The position numbers and the translations under genes are program-made. From Paenibacillus sp. FSL M7-0420 (GTDB lineage Bacteria; Bacillota; Bacilli; Paenibacillales; Paenibacillaceae), in assembly GCF_038002345.1 (NCBI RefSeq), contig NZ_JBBOCJ010000001.1, positions 6,076,001 through 6,140,000 on the forward strand: DNA of 64,000 nucleotides. The letters are read 5' to 3'. Below, piece by piece: positions 1-9,137 of this stretch; the first letter of the stretch is position 1; the number at the start of each line of letters is the position of its first letter. The notes beneath the pieces are model-generated. The model was not told the origin of the DNA and did no database searches. It saw only the letters and a program-made list of their open reading frames with translations.

Positions 1-48
1 TACTATAAGTGAAGTTTGATAAACTTACATTTAAGGGAGTTCGGAAAC

Positions 49-522
49 ATGGGCAGCAACAAAAAAGAAGCTTTAATTTTCACCAGTATGATGTGTTTTT
101 GCATGGTCGTCTTTATGTCTTTCTATAATGTAATTATTTCTAACGGATTCAACAGCAGGCTGTTCACGGATGTGGCTGTGGGCTTGCTCCCGGCACTTGC
201 CGTTGCCCTGTTCTGCGATATTGTGGTGGTTGGCAGAATTGCCAAGGGGCTGGCCTTCAAAATAGTGAAGCCTTCCGCCTCCCAGATCCGCAAAGTGCTG
301 ACGATCTCGTGCTTCATGGTCTGCGGCATGGTCATTCTCATGTCTCTATACGGCACACTAGCACACTTCGGATTCGGGGACAACTTCTTTCGTCATTACT
401 TCTCCATTCTGGGGCTTAATTTCATCTGCGCCCTGCCGCTCCAGCTGCTGGTGGCCGGTCCGCTGACCCGGTTCCTGTTCAGCCGGATGTTTCCGGTTCC
501 TACGGCAGCACCGGGCGTCTAA
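49..522 (+). CDS. DUF2798-like membrane protein with internal duplication
   Basis: The protein is about 157 residues and has four hydrophobic segments. Two halves of about 65 residues resemble each other: each opens with a basic segment and a helix containing an MSFY or MSLY motif, followed by a second helix ending in basic residues. This duplicated two-helix layout is what I associate with the DUF2798 family, whose function is unknown. An upstream TTG at 16 is in frame, but the ATG at 49 has AAGGGAG at 33-39 at good spacing, so I start there. The gene stands alone. A membrane location is clear from sequence; a transport role would be a guess. Confidence 0.75.
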   Translation: MGSNKKEALIFTSMMCFCMVVFMSFYNVIISNGFNSRLFTDVAVGLLPALAVALFCDIVVVGRIAKGLAFKIVKPSASQIRKVLTISCFMVCGMVILMSLYGTLAHFGFGDNFFRHYFSILGLNFICALPLQLLVAGPLTRFLFSRMFPVPTAAPGV

Positions 523-557
523 GGCTGGCGTGGACCGGTGCCGCGTTCCCGCCATAC

Positions 558-608
558 CAAAAAGGGTGTTCAGCCAGCCATGATCTCATGGCTGTGCGGA
601 ACACCCTT
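558..608 (-). terminator. Rho-independent terminator, minus strand
   Basis: Outer arms AAGGGTGTTC (562-571) and GAACACCCTT (599-608) enclose an inner perfect stem, CAGCCATGA (575-583) against TCATGGCTG (586-594). The A-run at 558-563 becomes a T-run on the minus strand. It would end transcripts arriving from the GH32 remnant. Confidence 0.7.
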
Positions 609-629
609 GTCCGGGATTCATTCTATTGA

Positions 630-781
630 TTATTTATTCCATGAAAGACAGGTCTCGCCGGACTGATCTCTGTGCAGGGTTAGAGTGTCTTCAGCAGCAG
701 AGTAGATGAGTTCAGTATACTCAGTAGCTGTATGATGAATAATAAGACCGAATTCTTCCGCTTCAATCCGTGTCATGAAGT
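630..781 (-). pseudogene. GH32 (sucrose-6-phosphate hydrolase type) internal fragment
   Basis: About 50 codons on the minus strand read like the start of the C-terminal beta-sandwich of family GH32 enzymes. The visible pattern is an acidic EAEEFGL stretch, then a TELIYS strand, then LTLHRDQSGE, which matches the family's usual LxLDRxxSG. The fragment is broken at both ends. The catalytic five-bladed propeller is missing upstream, where the frame runs into antisense of a LacI fragment near 781, and the frame stops soon after the SGE motif. It cannot encode an enzyme. It belongs to a composite scar with the two plus-strand fragments that follow. Family assignment is by motif only. Confidence 0.55.
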
Positions 782-903
782 CACTTAAGAACAGAGGAAT
801 CAAGGTGCCGGAGCAGGTAGCGGTCTGCGGCTTCGACGATGCCTCGGAATCCCGGATCATCGAACCCCATCTGACAACGGTTCATATTTGGCCGATCTGG
901 TAA
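781..903 (+). pseudogene. LacI-family regulator fragment (effector-domain piece)
   Basis: The plus frame from 781 encodes GIKVPEQVAVCGFDDASES followed by a PHLTTVH motif. This is the characteristic late part of the LacI effector-binding domain (VPEDVAVIGFDD ... PxLTTV). There is no DNA-binding domain and no C-terminus: the frame leaves homology near 885, where fructokinase-like sequence begins in another frame, and stops at 901-903. Together with the neighbouring GH32 and fructokinase pieces it suggests that a sucrose-type regulator once stood here. It is not functional. Confidence 0.65.
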
Positions 904-1286
904 AGGTCAGCGACGAGGAGCTGCAGCTGATTACAAGCGAAGCGGACCGTGATGCCGCCCTTGATATGCTGCATGAATGGGGTGCCGGAGCAGTAGCCGT
1001 TACTCTGGGCAGAGACGGCACCCTGATCTCCTCCCTGGACTCACGGTTGCTGATTCCGAGCATCACCGTGAAGTCCATCGATTCCACCGGTGCCGGCGAT
1101 GCCTTCATCGGTGCGCTGCTCTGCCGGATCAGCCAACTGGCCCATCCGGCAGACTTCACCCGCAGCGCGGAGCTGCAGCAAGAATTCGTCACCTTCGCCA
1201 ACCGGGTGGGGGCGATGGTCTGCACCAAGGTCGGGGCGATTGCCGCGCTGCCGACACTGGACGAGGTCCAGGAGTTTGCAGGGTAA
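886..1286 (+). pseudogene. Fructokinase (PfkB family) C-terminal half
   Basis: The frame from the TTG at 888 gives about 132 residues matching the second half of PfkB-family sugar kinases. An ADLVKVSDEEL segment comes first. It is followed by VTLGRDGTL and the family signature DSTGAGDAF, which holds the catalytic Asp and anion hole. The N-terminal sugar-binding half of roughly 180 residues is absent and the join follows directly on the LacI fragment. No Shine-Dalgarno site precedes the TTG. I read it as a decayed fructokinase of a lost sucrose operon. A truncated protein could still be made, but activity is unlikely. Confidence 0.7.
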
Positions 1287-1355
1287 GCTGCGGAGTTGCT
1301 GCTAAACCAATCTTTACCTGCTGTTTTCATCACAGACAGGGGAGCATGGCACGTA

Positions 1356-1378
1356 ATATGATAAGCACATTATCATAT
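1356..1378. promoter_or_regulatory. Perfect 9-bp palindrome upstream of the 1400 gene
   Basis: ATATGATAA (1356-1364) and TTATCATAT (1370-1378) are exact reverse complements around a 5-base centre. The palindrome ends just before the Shine-Dalgarno site of the next gene. The position suits an operator or a small leader hairpin; no regulator can be named. Confidence 0.35.
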
Positions 1379-1399
1379 GGTTGAAGGAGCAGCTTTTGC

Positions 1400-2098
1400 A
1401 TGACGATGAAACAAGAATTCGATAATCTCATGGCGTTTGCCAAGGATTTAATCAATGAGAATCTCGGCTTTTATTATGATATCAATTATGGTTATTTCCA
1501 GCCCGAGACCCACCCGATTGTGGACTTCATCCGGCTCATCGGCAGACGTATTCAGAGCCAGCTCATGCTGATGCCCGCGCTCTACGGGGAGGTCGACCAG
1601 ATGGAGCGGATGTTCTCGGACAACCTGTTCTTTGATGAATGGGCCGAGGTGACGCTGGATGGACGGAGCTTCCACTTCCTGATGCGGCAGATTGACAACA
1701 GCAGCAGAATCATCAACCTGGCACGTGACCTGGTCTTCCCCTCCCCCTGGATTCCCCGCAAGCTGCGCGACAGTCTGATCCGCATCGGTGAAGGTACCCT
1801 GAACGGAAGCTGGCGGCAGGATAAGGATCATCAGGTTACCCTCTGGCTCCCTCTTGGCATCTCCTTCGTGGAAGGCTCAGGGCATCATTCCATAACAGCG
1901 GGGATCGCCAAGGGCGAAGGGGAGCTCTACCCCACCTCAGTGTATGACATCAGCCTCATCTACGATCACGTGTATACCGACGGCAGGTATTACTACAGAA
2001 CGCATGACCATTCGATTATCTCCGAGGTTCATTTCGTGGAATGCGCCGCCATCTTTGAGATCGGCCGGATCATGGCAGCGCAGAAGATTATTTTCTGA
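1400..2098 (+). CDS. Uncharacterised cytoplasmic protein (DUF6710-like)
   Basis: The protein has 232 residues, no signal peptide and no membrane segment. AAGGAGC stands 9 bases before the ATG. The C-terminal half has a run of conserved-looking motifs: GHHSITAGIAKGEGEL, then VYDISLIYDHVYTDG, then a His-rich stretch. This resembles a Firmicute family I recall as DUF6710, but the match is from memory and I assign no activity. Clustered His and Asp residues in this half could form a metal or catalytic site; that is inference. The gene is monocistronic, preceded by a palindrome and followed by the repeat region that received the IS. Confidence 0.6.
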   Translation: MTMKQEFDNLMAFAKDLINENLGFYYDINYGYFQPETHPIVDFIRLIGRRIQSQLMLMPALYGEVDQMERMFSDNLFFDEWAEVTLDGRSFHFLMRQIDNSSRIINLARDLVFPSPWIPRKLRDSLIRIGEGTLNGSWRQDKDHQVTLWLPLGISFVEGSGHHSITAGIAKGEGELYPTSVYDISLIYDHVYTDGRYYYRTHDHSIISEVHFVECAAIFEIGRIMAAQKIIF

Positions 2099-2220
2099 AG
2101 GACGACATCCGTTTCAGCAAGTGCAGCTCAAACAAATCACCCTGACGGGTGAACGATGTTAAATGCCTTATGCCGCTCTTAAGAGGCTCTTCACTATTCT
2201 CCCTCCGGCCGCTTTTAAGG

Positions 2221-2242
2221 AGCAGTAATGTTGCTCTTTTTG
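2221..2242 (+). repeat. TTGTTGCA/GCAGGATT repeat, unit A, left half
   Basis: AGCAGTAATGTTGCTC leads into TTTTTG at the left edge of the IS. The right half (GCAGGATTCCTC, from 3497) lies on the other side of it. Joined without the IS and one copy of its target duplication, the unit closely matches the intact unit at 3631-3665. Confidence 0.55.
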
Positions 2243-3486
2243 TAAGCGTGTTGATTTCCCAAAAAAAGGGACAAAAAAGGCCGCCATTTCGGGTAATGGT
2301 AAGTACGACCAAACCAAACCGAAATGAGGCGACCTCATGAATAATAATACCCCATTCTTAGCCGTATTCAAACAAGTATTAACTCCAGAAGAAGTTGAAA
2401 TGGTGACCGGGCAAACCGAGGACTACGAGGATACCGGAACCAAAATGACCGTTGGTGTGTTGTTCGATTACTTTATCCAAGCCTGCTACCACCAATGGGA
2501 TGGCTTTCGTCAAAGTGCCCGCGTGGGCTCGAACTTCGATTTGCCTAAGGTTCATTACTCCACTCTTTCGGGCAAAGCCGGTGAAGTTCCTTACGATATC
2601 TTCAAACGTTTGTTTCAACTGCTTGTCCAGAAATGTAACCGGCAAACCCGTCGGCACCTAAATCTGCCTAAAGATCTTCTACTGATTGACTCTACGACGG
2701 TTACGGCGGCAAACTCCCGCATGTCTTGGGCTCCGTATAAAAAATTCAGAGGAGGCATCAAGCTGCATGTCGCTCTTTCGCATGGACAGCATTCACCCAT
2801 GAAGGTGGTCGAATCGATTGCCCGGCGCAATGACGCTCCATTTGGAGAAGTCTTGGCCCATAAGGACTACATTTTAGTTCAGGATCGGGCGTATGGAAAA
2901 ATCGGTCGATTGGATCAATATGTGCAGCAAGGTCAGTCCTTTGTGGTTCGTCTGAAAGACAATCTCCATTTGGTGATGCCGCGAAAGCTTCAACGACCGG
3001 CGGAGGGAGACACCAAAATTGTACGCGATATCACCTGTTATATTGGTCAAGGCAAACACCAATCCGCCCACCGCCACCGCGTCGTTGAATTTGAAAATGA
3101 CCGGGGTGAAGTGGTACGAATTGTGACCGATTTGAGAAAAGAGTCCGCTCATGTGATTGCTGAAATTTACAAAGCACGCTGGGAGATTGAAGTCTTTTTC
3201 CGCTGGGTGAAACAGCATCTGAATGTCCCTTGTCTATTTGGAACCACCGAAAATGCAGTATATAGCCAATTGTTTGTGGCCCTTACCGCGTATGTGCTTC
3301 TGAAATACATTTTTGATGAAATTCATCCGAAGGTACCGGTCTTCGCTGAGCTGACTCTTTGGGAATTTATGCAGCACTGGCGTATATTTAATCTTCCGCT
3401 GGAGTGGCAGGCTCAGTTTAATCTGCTCAGGCGTAAAGAACATTTAGGTGTTTTTGTCATCCCATAATATGGGTAATCAACACGCC
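2243..3486 (+). mobile_element. IS4-family insertion sequence, about 1.24 kb, intact
   Basis: The element is bounded by imperfect inverted repeats that share the core GCGTGTTGATT: TAAGCGTGTTGATTTCCC at the left and its near complement GGGTAATCAACACGCC at 3471-3486. An 11-bp direct repeat TGCTCTTTTTG occurs immediately outside each end (2232-2242 and 3487-3497), as expected for IS4-family target duplications of 9-12 bp. The single transposase frame is uninterrupted. The undamaged target duplication suggests a fairly recent insertion. The exact ends are uncertain by one or two bases because the two termini are offset. Confidence 0.8.
2337..3467 (+). CDS. IS4-family DDE transposase
   Basis: The 376-residue protein has the expected IS4 layout. 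The first catalytic Asp is in LLLIDSTTV (about D118), the second in ILVQDRAYG (about D183), and the third residue is in the Y-(2)-R-(3)-E-(6)-K signature YKARWEIEVFFRWVK (Y278, R281, E285, K292). All are present, so it should be active for cut-and-paste transposition. The length is normal for the family. Transcription probably starts from within the IS, because about 95 bases separate the left terminus from the start. Codon use and AT content differ from neighbouring genes, consistent with acquisition. Confidence 0.9.
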   Translation: MNNNTPFLAVFKQVLTPEEVEMVTGQTEDYEDTGTKMTVGVLFDYFIQACYHQWDGFRQSARVGSNFDLPKVHYSTLSGKAGEVPYDIFKRLFQLLVQKCNRQTRRHLNLPKDLLLIDSTTVTAANSRMSWAPYKKFRGGIKLHVALSHGQHSPMKVVESIARRNDAPFGEVLAHKDYILVQDRAYGKIGRLDQYVQQGQSFVVRLKDNLHLVMPRKLQRPAEGDTKIVRDITCYIGQGKHQSAHRHRVVEFENDRGEVVRIVTDLRKESAHVIAEIYKARWEIEVFFRWVKQHLNVPCLFGTTENAVYSQLFVALTAYVLLKYIFDEIHPKVPVFAELTLWEFMQHWRIFNLPLEWQAQFNLLRRKEHLGVFVIP

Positions 3487-3496
3487 TGCTCTTTTT

Positions 3497-3976
3497 GCAG
3501 GATTCCTCTATACCTTTTACGGGTTGAAGTACATTGTTGCATGATTTGCACAAATTTCGGTGTTTAGAGCAAGTTAGCGCTGAATTTGTTGCATTTCGTG
3601 CAGGATTTCAGCATTGACCGCTTCTTTGGGGCAGTATTGTTGCATTTTTGGCAGGATTCCTCTTAAAATGTTACTGCCTATGATGCATGGGGCCCTTCCC
3701 TCCGCGCAGCGGCACCCATTGTATTCAGTTTTTCTGTGAAAATACGTCTCTTGCGATAAACGCACGGCCTACGTGGCGCTCCCGGTCCCATTGTGTTCGG
3801 TTTTAAGCATACCCTCAGCCTTCAGTCACATTCAGCATCAAAGTCATTCTACGAATCATTCAAAGAACTCTTATCCACAAATTTACACACCCTTTTCCAC
3901 AGCAGAAGGAAGCTATAGTTTCCTATACAAGCACAAAAGCCGCGAACCCGCCCAAATCGGACGGTTCACGGCTTAT
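3497..3976. repeat. Intergenic stretch with four TTGTTGCA repeats and two CATTGTATTCGGTTTT motifs
   Basis: No gene is visible here. The right half of the IS-split unit A is followed by unit B (3530-3562), unit C (3578-3612) and unit D (3631-3665). They share TTGTTGCA, a 5-8 base gap, then TGCA or GCAGGATTYC. Unit C is itself a hairpin (GCTGAA/TTCAGC arms and inner TGCA/TGCA). Farther on, CCATTGTATTCAGTTTTTC (near 3714) and CCATTGTGTTCGGTTTT (near 3788) match the core of the 51-bp repeat at 58080-58283. Confidence 0.6.
3934..3974 (-). terminator. Terminator of the LacI-family repressor gene
   Basis: On the minus strand AGCCGTGAACC pairs with GGTTCGCGGCT, followed by TTTTG. It lies directly after the repressor stop codon. 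Confidence 0.6.
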
Positions 3977-4948
3977 TCAAGTAGTAGCTCTCTGTACGAG
4001 CTGGAATTCAAGCTGCTGCTGCCTGGCTTCTGTTCCCCCCAGCTTGCCGAGAATCAGATAGAGCGCATTCTGGGCCTGTGCGGCAATCGGATTATCAATC
4101 GAGGTGATTCCCAGCGTATGGGCCAGCTCCGTATTGTCGAATCCAACAATCGCCAGCTCCTCCGGCACCTTCACCTTAAGCCTGCGGGCCTCGCTCAGTA
4201 TCCCTGCCGCTACCATATCATTGGCGCAGAGGATGGCATTCGGAGGCCCGCCAGGAATCAGCAGCAGCCTGCGGATCAGCTCCTCACCCTGCCGGATGGA
4301 GTGGATGCCCGTCTGTGACCAGTCCGGGTTAACCGTCAGAGCGTGTGTGCGGGCTGCATCCTGATACGCCTGTATCCGCCCGGAGGTATTCATACTGGTC
4401 GGCCTGCCCCAGGCATTGGCAATCCGCGTATACCCCCGTCCGATCACATGCTCAAGCCCCAGCATGTACCCGTCATATTGATTCATGGCGACACTCTGAA
4501 TCTCCGGAAGCTCCATCCGCTGCCAGGACACAATTGGCCCGTATTTGCAATAGGAGCCAAGGAGCGCCTGATCGTTGACGCAGGTGCTGATCACCAGCGC
4601 ATCGACTCTTTTGCGCCGCATATCCTCGAAGGCTTGCAGCTCTTTGGCCGGATCGCCCCCTGAGGTATAGATGATCGTCTGATATCCGTGCCGGCTCGCA
4701 GTCTCCACGAAGCTGTTCAGAAAAGGCAGCATCACCTCGTTGATCCCCTCCGTCACCATCCCGATCTGCATCGTCTGTCCTCTGGACAAGGAAATGGCAT
4801 TGCCGTTCGGCACATAGTCCAGCTCTTCCATAATCTTCAGGATGCTCTCCCGCGTCGCTTGACTTACATGGGGAGAACGATTCAGTACTCTTGATACCGT
4901 AGCCTTGGAGAATCCCGACAATTTGGCGATTTGATCCAGATTCGACAT
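3977..4948 (-). CDS. LacI-family transcriptional repressor of the adjacent phospho-beta-glucosidase
   Basis: The 323-residue protein begins with a LacI helix-turn-helix and hinge helix (residues 1-55; DQIAKLSGFSKATVSRVLN). A periplasmic-binding-protein-like effector domain follows, with the late motif VPEELAIVGFDNTELA. Length is standard. It is divergent from the GH1 phospho-beta-glucosidase gene. The shared intergenic region holds TGTAACGCGTTACA inside the glucosidase promoter, so repression of that gene, relieved by a beta-glucoside-derived sugar, is the natural inference. The inducer cannot be read from sequence. The start ATG has AGGAG upstream. Confidence 0.88.
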   Translation of the reverse strand: MSNLDQIAKLSGFSKATVSRVLNRSPHVSQATRESILKIMEELDYVPNGNAISLSRGQTMQIGMVTEGINEVMLPFLNSFVETASRHGYQTIIYTSGGDPAKELQAFEDMRRKRVDALVISTCVNDQALLGSYCKYGPIVSWQRMELPEIQSVAMNQYDGYMLGLEHVIGRGYTRIANAWGRPTSMNTSGRIQAYQDAARTHALTVNPDWSQTGIHSIRQGEELIRRLLLIPGGPPNAILCANDMVAAGILSEARRLKVKVPEELAIVGFDNTELAHTLGITSIDNPIAAQAQNALYLILGKLGGTEARQQQLEFQLVQRATT

Positions 4949-4989
4949 GATGGCACTCCTTACATAAATTCTGATCTTTTAAATAATAC

Positions 4990-5018
4990 TTGACATGTAA
5001 CGCGTTACAACATTTAGC
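4990..5018 (+). promoter_or_regulatory. Promoter with embedded LacI-type operator
   Basis: TTGACA (4990-4995) is a consensus -35 box. The perfect 14-bp palindrome TGTAACGCGTTACA (4996-5009) fills the spacer, and a weak TTTAGC-like -10 follows at 17 bases. Binding there would block RNA polymerase. The centre is GC rather than the CG of CcpA cre sites, favouring the adjacent LacI protein as ligand. Confidence 0.7.
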
Positions 5019-5043
5019 ATGGAATTATGGGACATATTAATAG

Positions 5044-6507
<1,464 letters not shown>

Positions 6508-6524
6508 AATAGCCAGACAATACA

Positions 6525-6572
6525 GGTTGTCCCGAAAAGCCATAAAAAGCTGATTGGGACAGCCTTTTTTTT
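6525..6572 (+). terminator. Terminator of the phospho-beta-glucosidase gene
   Basis: GGTTGTCCC pairs with GGGACAGCC (one G-T pair), followed by eight T residues. Confidence 0.85.
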
Positions 6573-6692
6573 AAAATTGTAGGAATGGTAGCGACAGCGC
6601 CCCATTCCGCCGTTCTTTGCCTGCCCCCTCCCCCCAATAACTGAAGATATCAATTTCAGTTGAATAAGCCATTAACAAAAAGCTGGGAAGGA

Positions 6693-6819
6693 GCGGAGGG
6701 GAAATTTGGAACTGTAGGAGCGATAGCGACCGCCTTTATGTTTGGATTTCTACCGCGCCCAGCGGGTTCAATCAGGAAATCCAAACATAACAGCGGCCGA
6801 AAGTCCAAATGTTCACCGC
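6693..6819 (+). repeat. Palindromic repeat element, copy 1 (covarying hairpin)
   Basis: This 127-bp non-coding element folds as nested stems: GCGG/CCGC at the ends (6693-6696, 6816-6819), ATTTGGA/TCCAAAT (6704-6710, 6804-6810), CCGC/GCGG (6730-6733, 6793-6796), and a perfect 15-bp central stem TTATGTTTGGATTTC/GAAATCCAAACATAA (6736-6750, 6776-6790) with an inner CCGC/GCGG loop stem. A second copy sits at 60899-61026 on the minus strand. The flanks are nearly identical but the central stem differs by compensatory pairs. Homology extends about 20 bases further 5'. The stretch at 6582-6609 may be a degenerate third copy. The region 6573-6900 holds no gene. Confidence 0.8.
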
Positions 6820-6960
6820 AGTCGACGAGTTTAAGCTTTGTGTTACTACCCTTCCATCTCAGATTTATATCTTCAGTCAGCTCCTTTACCATTTTGAAAC
6901 TAATTGCCCGAAAGGTTAGGATATACTAGCCACAGATGAATCCTAAGGAGCGTAACTGCA

Positions 6961-8433
6961 ATGAACAAATATACCTTCGGCCTCAGCAGCCTCTTATTCT
7001 TAAGCCTGATCGCCTCCGGCTGTGGTACCATGAAGACGCCAAGCGATCTGCTTCAAGCCCCGGCACAGGGGAATAGCGACGGCAATCTTACCGGAATCGT
7101 CAAATCCTTTCTACCGGCCAACGCGCATTTAACGGTTCCCATCCACTCGGAATCCGGCAGTGCGATTCAATTACAGGATCTGGACAAGGACCGGCAGGAG
7201 GAGCTTCTGGCCTTCTACAAGACAGAGAAAACCGATTACGAGATCAATACCCTCCTCCTCTCACAGCAGAACGGCAAGTGGACCAAGCTGGCTAACCTTA
7301 CCGGGGTAGGCAGCGAATTGAATGAAGTGTCCTTCACAGATGTTACCGGTGACGGAGCGGAGGAGCTGCTGCTCGGATACGGCGGCGGGGAGGGCTTAAA
7401 CAAAGAGCTGGCGGTCTACAGCCTAAGCGGCGGCAAGCTGACCGAGCTGCTTAAGCAGCCTTACGACCAGCTGGTCCTTGGCGATCTGACCGGAAGCGGG
7501 CATACCGACATTGCCTTGCTTCAGAGTACCTACACAACAGATAACATCCGTGAGACCCATCTCCTGTTGCTCCGGCTCAAGGACGGTACGCTGCAAACCT
7601 TATCTGACCAGAAGCTCGATGGTAATGTCATCGAAGCCCAGTTCGGCAAGGCGTCCCCTACCCGGGACGCAATCGTCATCGATGCCGCCATTGGCGCACA
7701 TGCTTCCTATACTTCACTGCTAACTTGGGAAAAAGACAGGTTTACTGATATACTGGCAACAGATGATTATCAGCGTACCGCGCTCGCTGCAAGCAAGGAT
7801 CTGGTGCTATCTCCGCCAGCCGTCTCTCCTGACCTGCTTGGCAGCAGCAGTATTGCAATTAAGGACTACCCGCAGTCCAGCCTGGATGTGAATAATGACG
7901 GGATCTTGGAATTCGGCTTCCTGGTGCCGCCAGCCGGTACGGAGAGCATGGCTCCCTTGGCGACCCCATTCATCACCAAATATTATCAGTGGAACGGACA
8001 GACCGGCCTGACCTTCGTGCAGGAGCAGTTCGACCGCTGGGGCTTCAACTTCCGTATTCCCAAGTCCTGGGCGGGCCAGATCCTGCTGGAGGTTCCGGGA
8101 GAATCACCCCAGCCCTGGGAGAAGCTCCAGTTCAGCTACAAGAATGCCGGGTCTGCTGTGAAGGCTCCGCTGCTGGAGCTTCGCCTGCTGACAAAGAAAG
8201 CCTGGGCTGCCGCAGAAGTCCAGCTGAAGGCTGAGAATAGAGAGTATAAGCTGCTGTATGAGCAGGGGAACTCTAACAATGACACGGAGCCTACCCTATT
8301 CGTTGCCGTAATGCCCGCAGCGGATGCCGCCGGCAAGCTGCAGGGGGCCGATCTGCAGAATTATAATCAGCTGAAGCTGACACTGGATGAAGTCGTTCAG
8401 CTGGCCGGCATACCCCAGAAGCCGCGGCAATAA
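6961..8433 (+). CDS. Secreted lipoprotein with FG-GAP/VCBS-like repeats
   Basis: The 490-residue protein starts with a lipoprotein signal peptide (residues 1-21) whose lipobox LIASGC places the lipidated Cys at about residue 21. Several segments have the D-x-D/N-x-D-G calcium-loop style of FG-GAP or VCBS repeats (LQDLDKDRQEELLAF, FTDVTGDGAEELLLGYG, LDVNNDGILEFGF), suggesting a beta-propeller-like surface domain. AAGGAG precedes the ATG and TATACT at 6922-6927 could be its -10 box. It is followed after 15 bases by a response regulator and a sensor kinase, so it may be a sensory partner or co-regulated surface protein. The ligand is unknown. Confidence 0.75.
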   Translation: MNKYTFGLSSLLFLSLIASGCGTMKTPSDLLQAPAQGNSDGNLTGIVKSFLPANAHLTVPIHSESGSAIQLQDLDKDRQEELLAFYKTEKTDYEINTLLLSQQNGKWTKLANLTGVGSELNEVSFTDVTGDGAEELLLGYGGGEGLNKELAVYSLSGGKLTELLKQPYDQLVLGDLTGSGHTDIALLQSTYTTDNIRETHLLLLRLKDGTLQTLSDQKLDGNVIEAQFGKASPTRDAIVIDAAIGAHASYTSLLTWEKDRFTDILATDDYQRTALAASKDLVLSPPAVSPDLLGSSSIAIKDYPQSSLDVNNDGILEFGFLVPPAGTESMAPLATPFITKYYQWNGQTGLTFVQEQFDRWGFNFRIPKSWAGQILLEVPGESPQPWEKLQFSYKNAGSAVKAPLLELRLLTKKAWAAAEVQLKAENREYKLLYEQGNSNNDTEPTLFVAVMPAADAAGKLQGADLQNYNQLKLTLDEVVQLAGIPQKPRQ

Positions 8434-8448
8434 GAAGGAGAGCTGTTC

Positions 8449-9135
8449 ATGAAAGTGCTGATACTGGAAGATGAGAAGCCTATCCGTGATCTGCTGTGCA
8501 TCAACCTTAAGCGGGCAGGCTTCGAGATCGCGGAGGCTTCTACCGGTGAAGAGGCGCTGCGCATTGCAAGAGAGCAGAGGGATTTTGACATCGCGATTCT
8601 CGACCTGATGCTGCCCGGACTTAGCGGGTTCGAAGTGTGCACCCTTCTGCGGACACACTTCCCCCGGCTGGGAATCATTATGCTCACCGCCAAAAGCCAG
8701 GAAATCGACAAGGTCATGGGCCTGGAATCCGGCGCAGATGACTATGTGGTCAAGCCCTTCAGTCCGGTGGAGCTGGTCGCCCGGGTGCGCTCTCTCTACC
8801 GCAGGATGTATCCGGGAGAAGCGCTGCCGCAGGAGAATCTCATCGAGCTTCCGCCTTTTACCCTAATGCTGGATGAACGGAAATTATTGAAGGACGGGCA
8901 GGATATCCCGCTGACCCCGACCGAGTTCATGATCGTTAAGCTGCTGATGGAACAGCCGAACAAGGCCATGAACCGGGATGATATTCTGACAGCCGTATGG
9001 GGGCAGTACTTCATGGGAGATCTTAAAATAGTAGATGTGAATATCAGCCGAATCCGCCAGAAGATCGGACAGGAGTCCTCCGGGCCGCAGTTCCTCGAGA
9101 CCGTGTGGGGATTCGGATATATTTGGAGGGGCTAA
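8449..9135 (+). CDS. OmpR-family response regulator
   Basis: The protein has 228 residues. A receiver domain (1-120) carries the acidic pair ED at residues 8-9, phospho-acceptor D52 in AILDLMLPG, the switch Thr in MLTAKS and Lys in VVKPFSP. A winged-helix DNA-binding domain (130-228) ends with the typical TVWGFGYIW. AAGGAGAG stands before the ATG. It lies between the lipoprotein gene and its cognate kinase in an apparent three-gene operon. Target genes cannot be read from the window. Confidence 0.9.
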   Translation: MKVLILEDEKPIRDLLCINLKRAGFEIAEASTGEEALRIAREQRDFDIAILDLMLPGLSGFEVCTLLRTHFPRLGIIMLTAKSQEIDKVMGLESGADDYVVKPFSPVELVARVRSLYRRMYPGEALPQENLIELPPFTLMLDERKLLKDGQDIPLTPTEFMIVKLLMEQPNKAMNRDDILTAVWGQYFMGDLKIVDVNISRIRQKIGQESSGPQFLETVWGFGYIWRG

Positions 9136-9137
9136 TT

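Noticed and set aside
3773..4318. Open frame of 181 codons on the plus strand
   Set aside because: It covers intergenic repeats and then antisense of the LacI repressor gene; no coding evidence.
4996..5009. CcpA cre site in the beta-glucosidase promoter
   Set aside because: The palindrome has a GC centre instead of the cre CG, and a LacI repressor is divergent next to it, so I assign it to that repressor.
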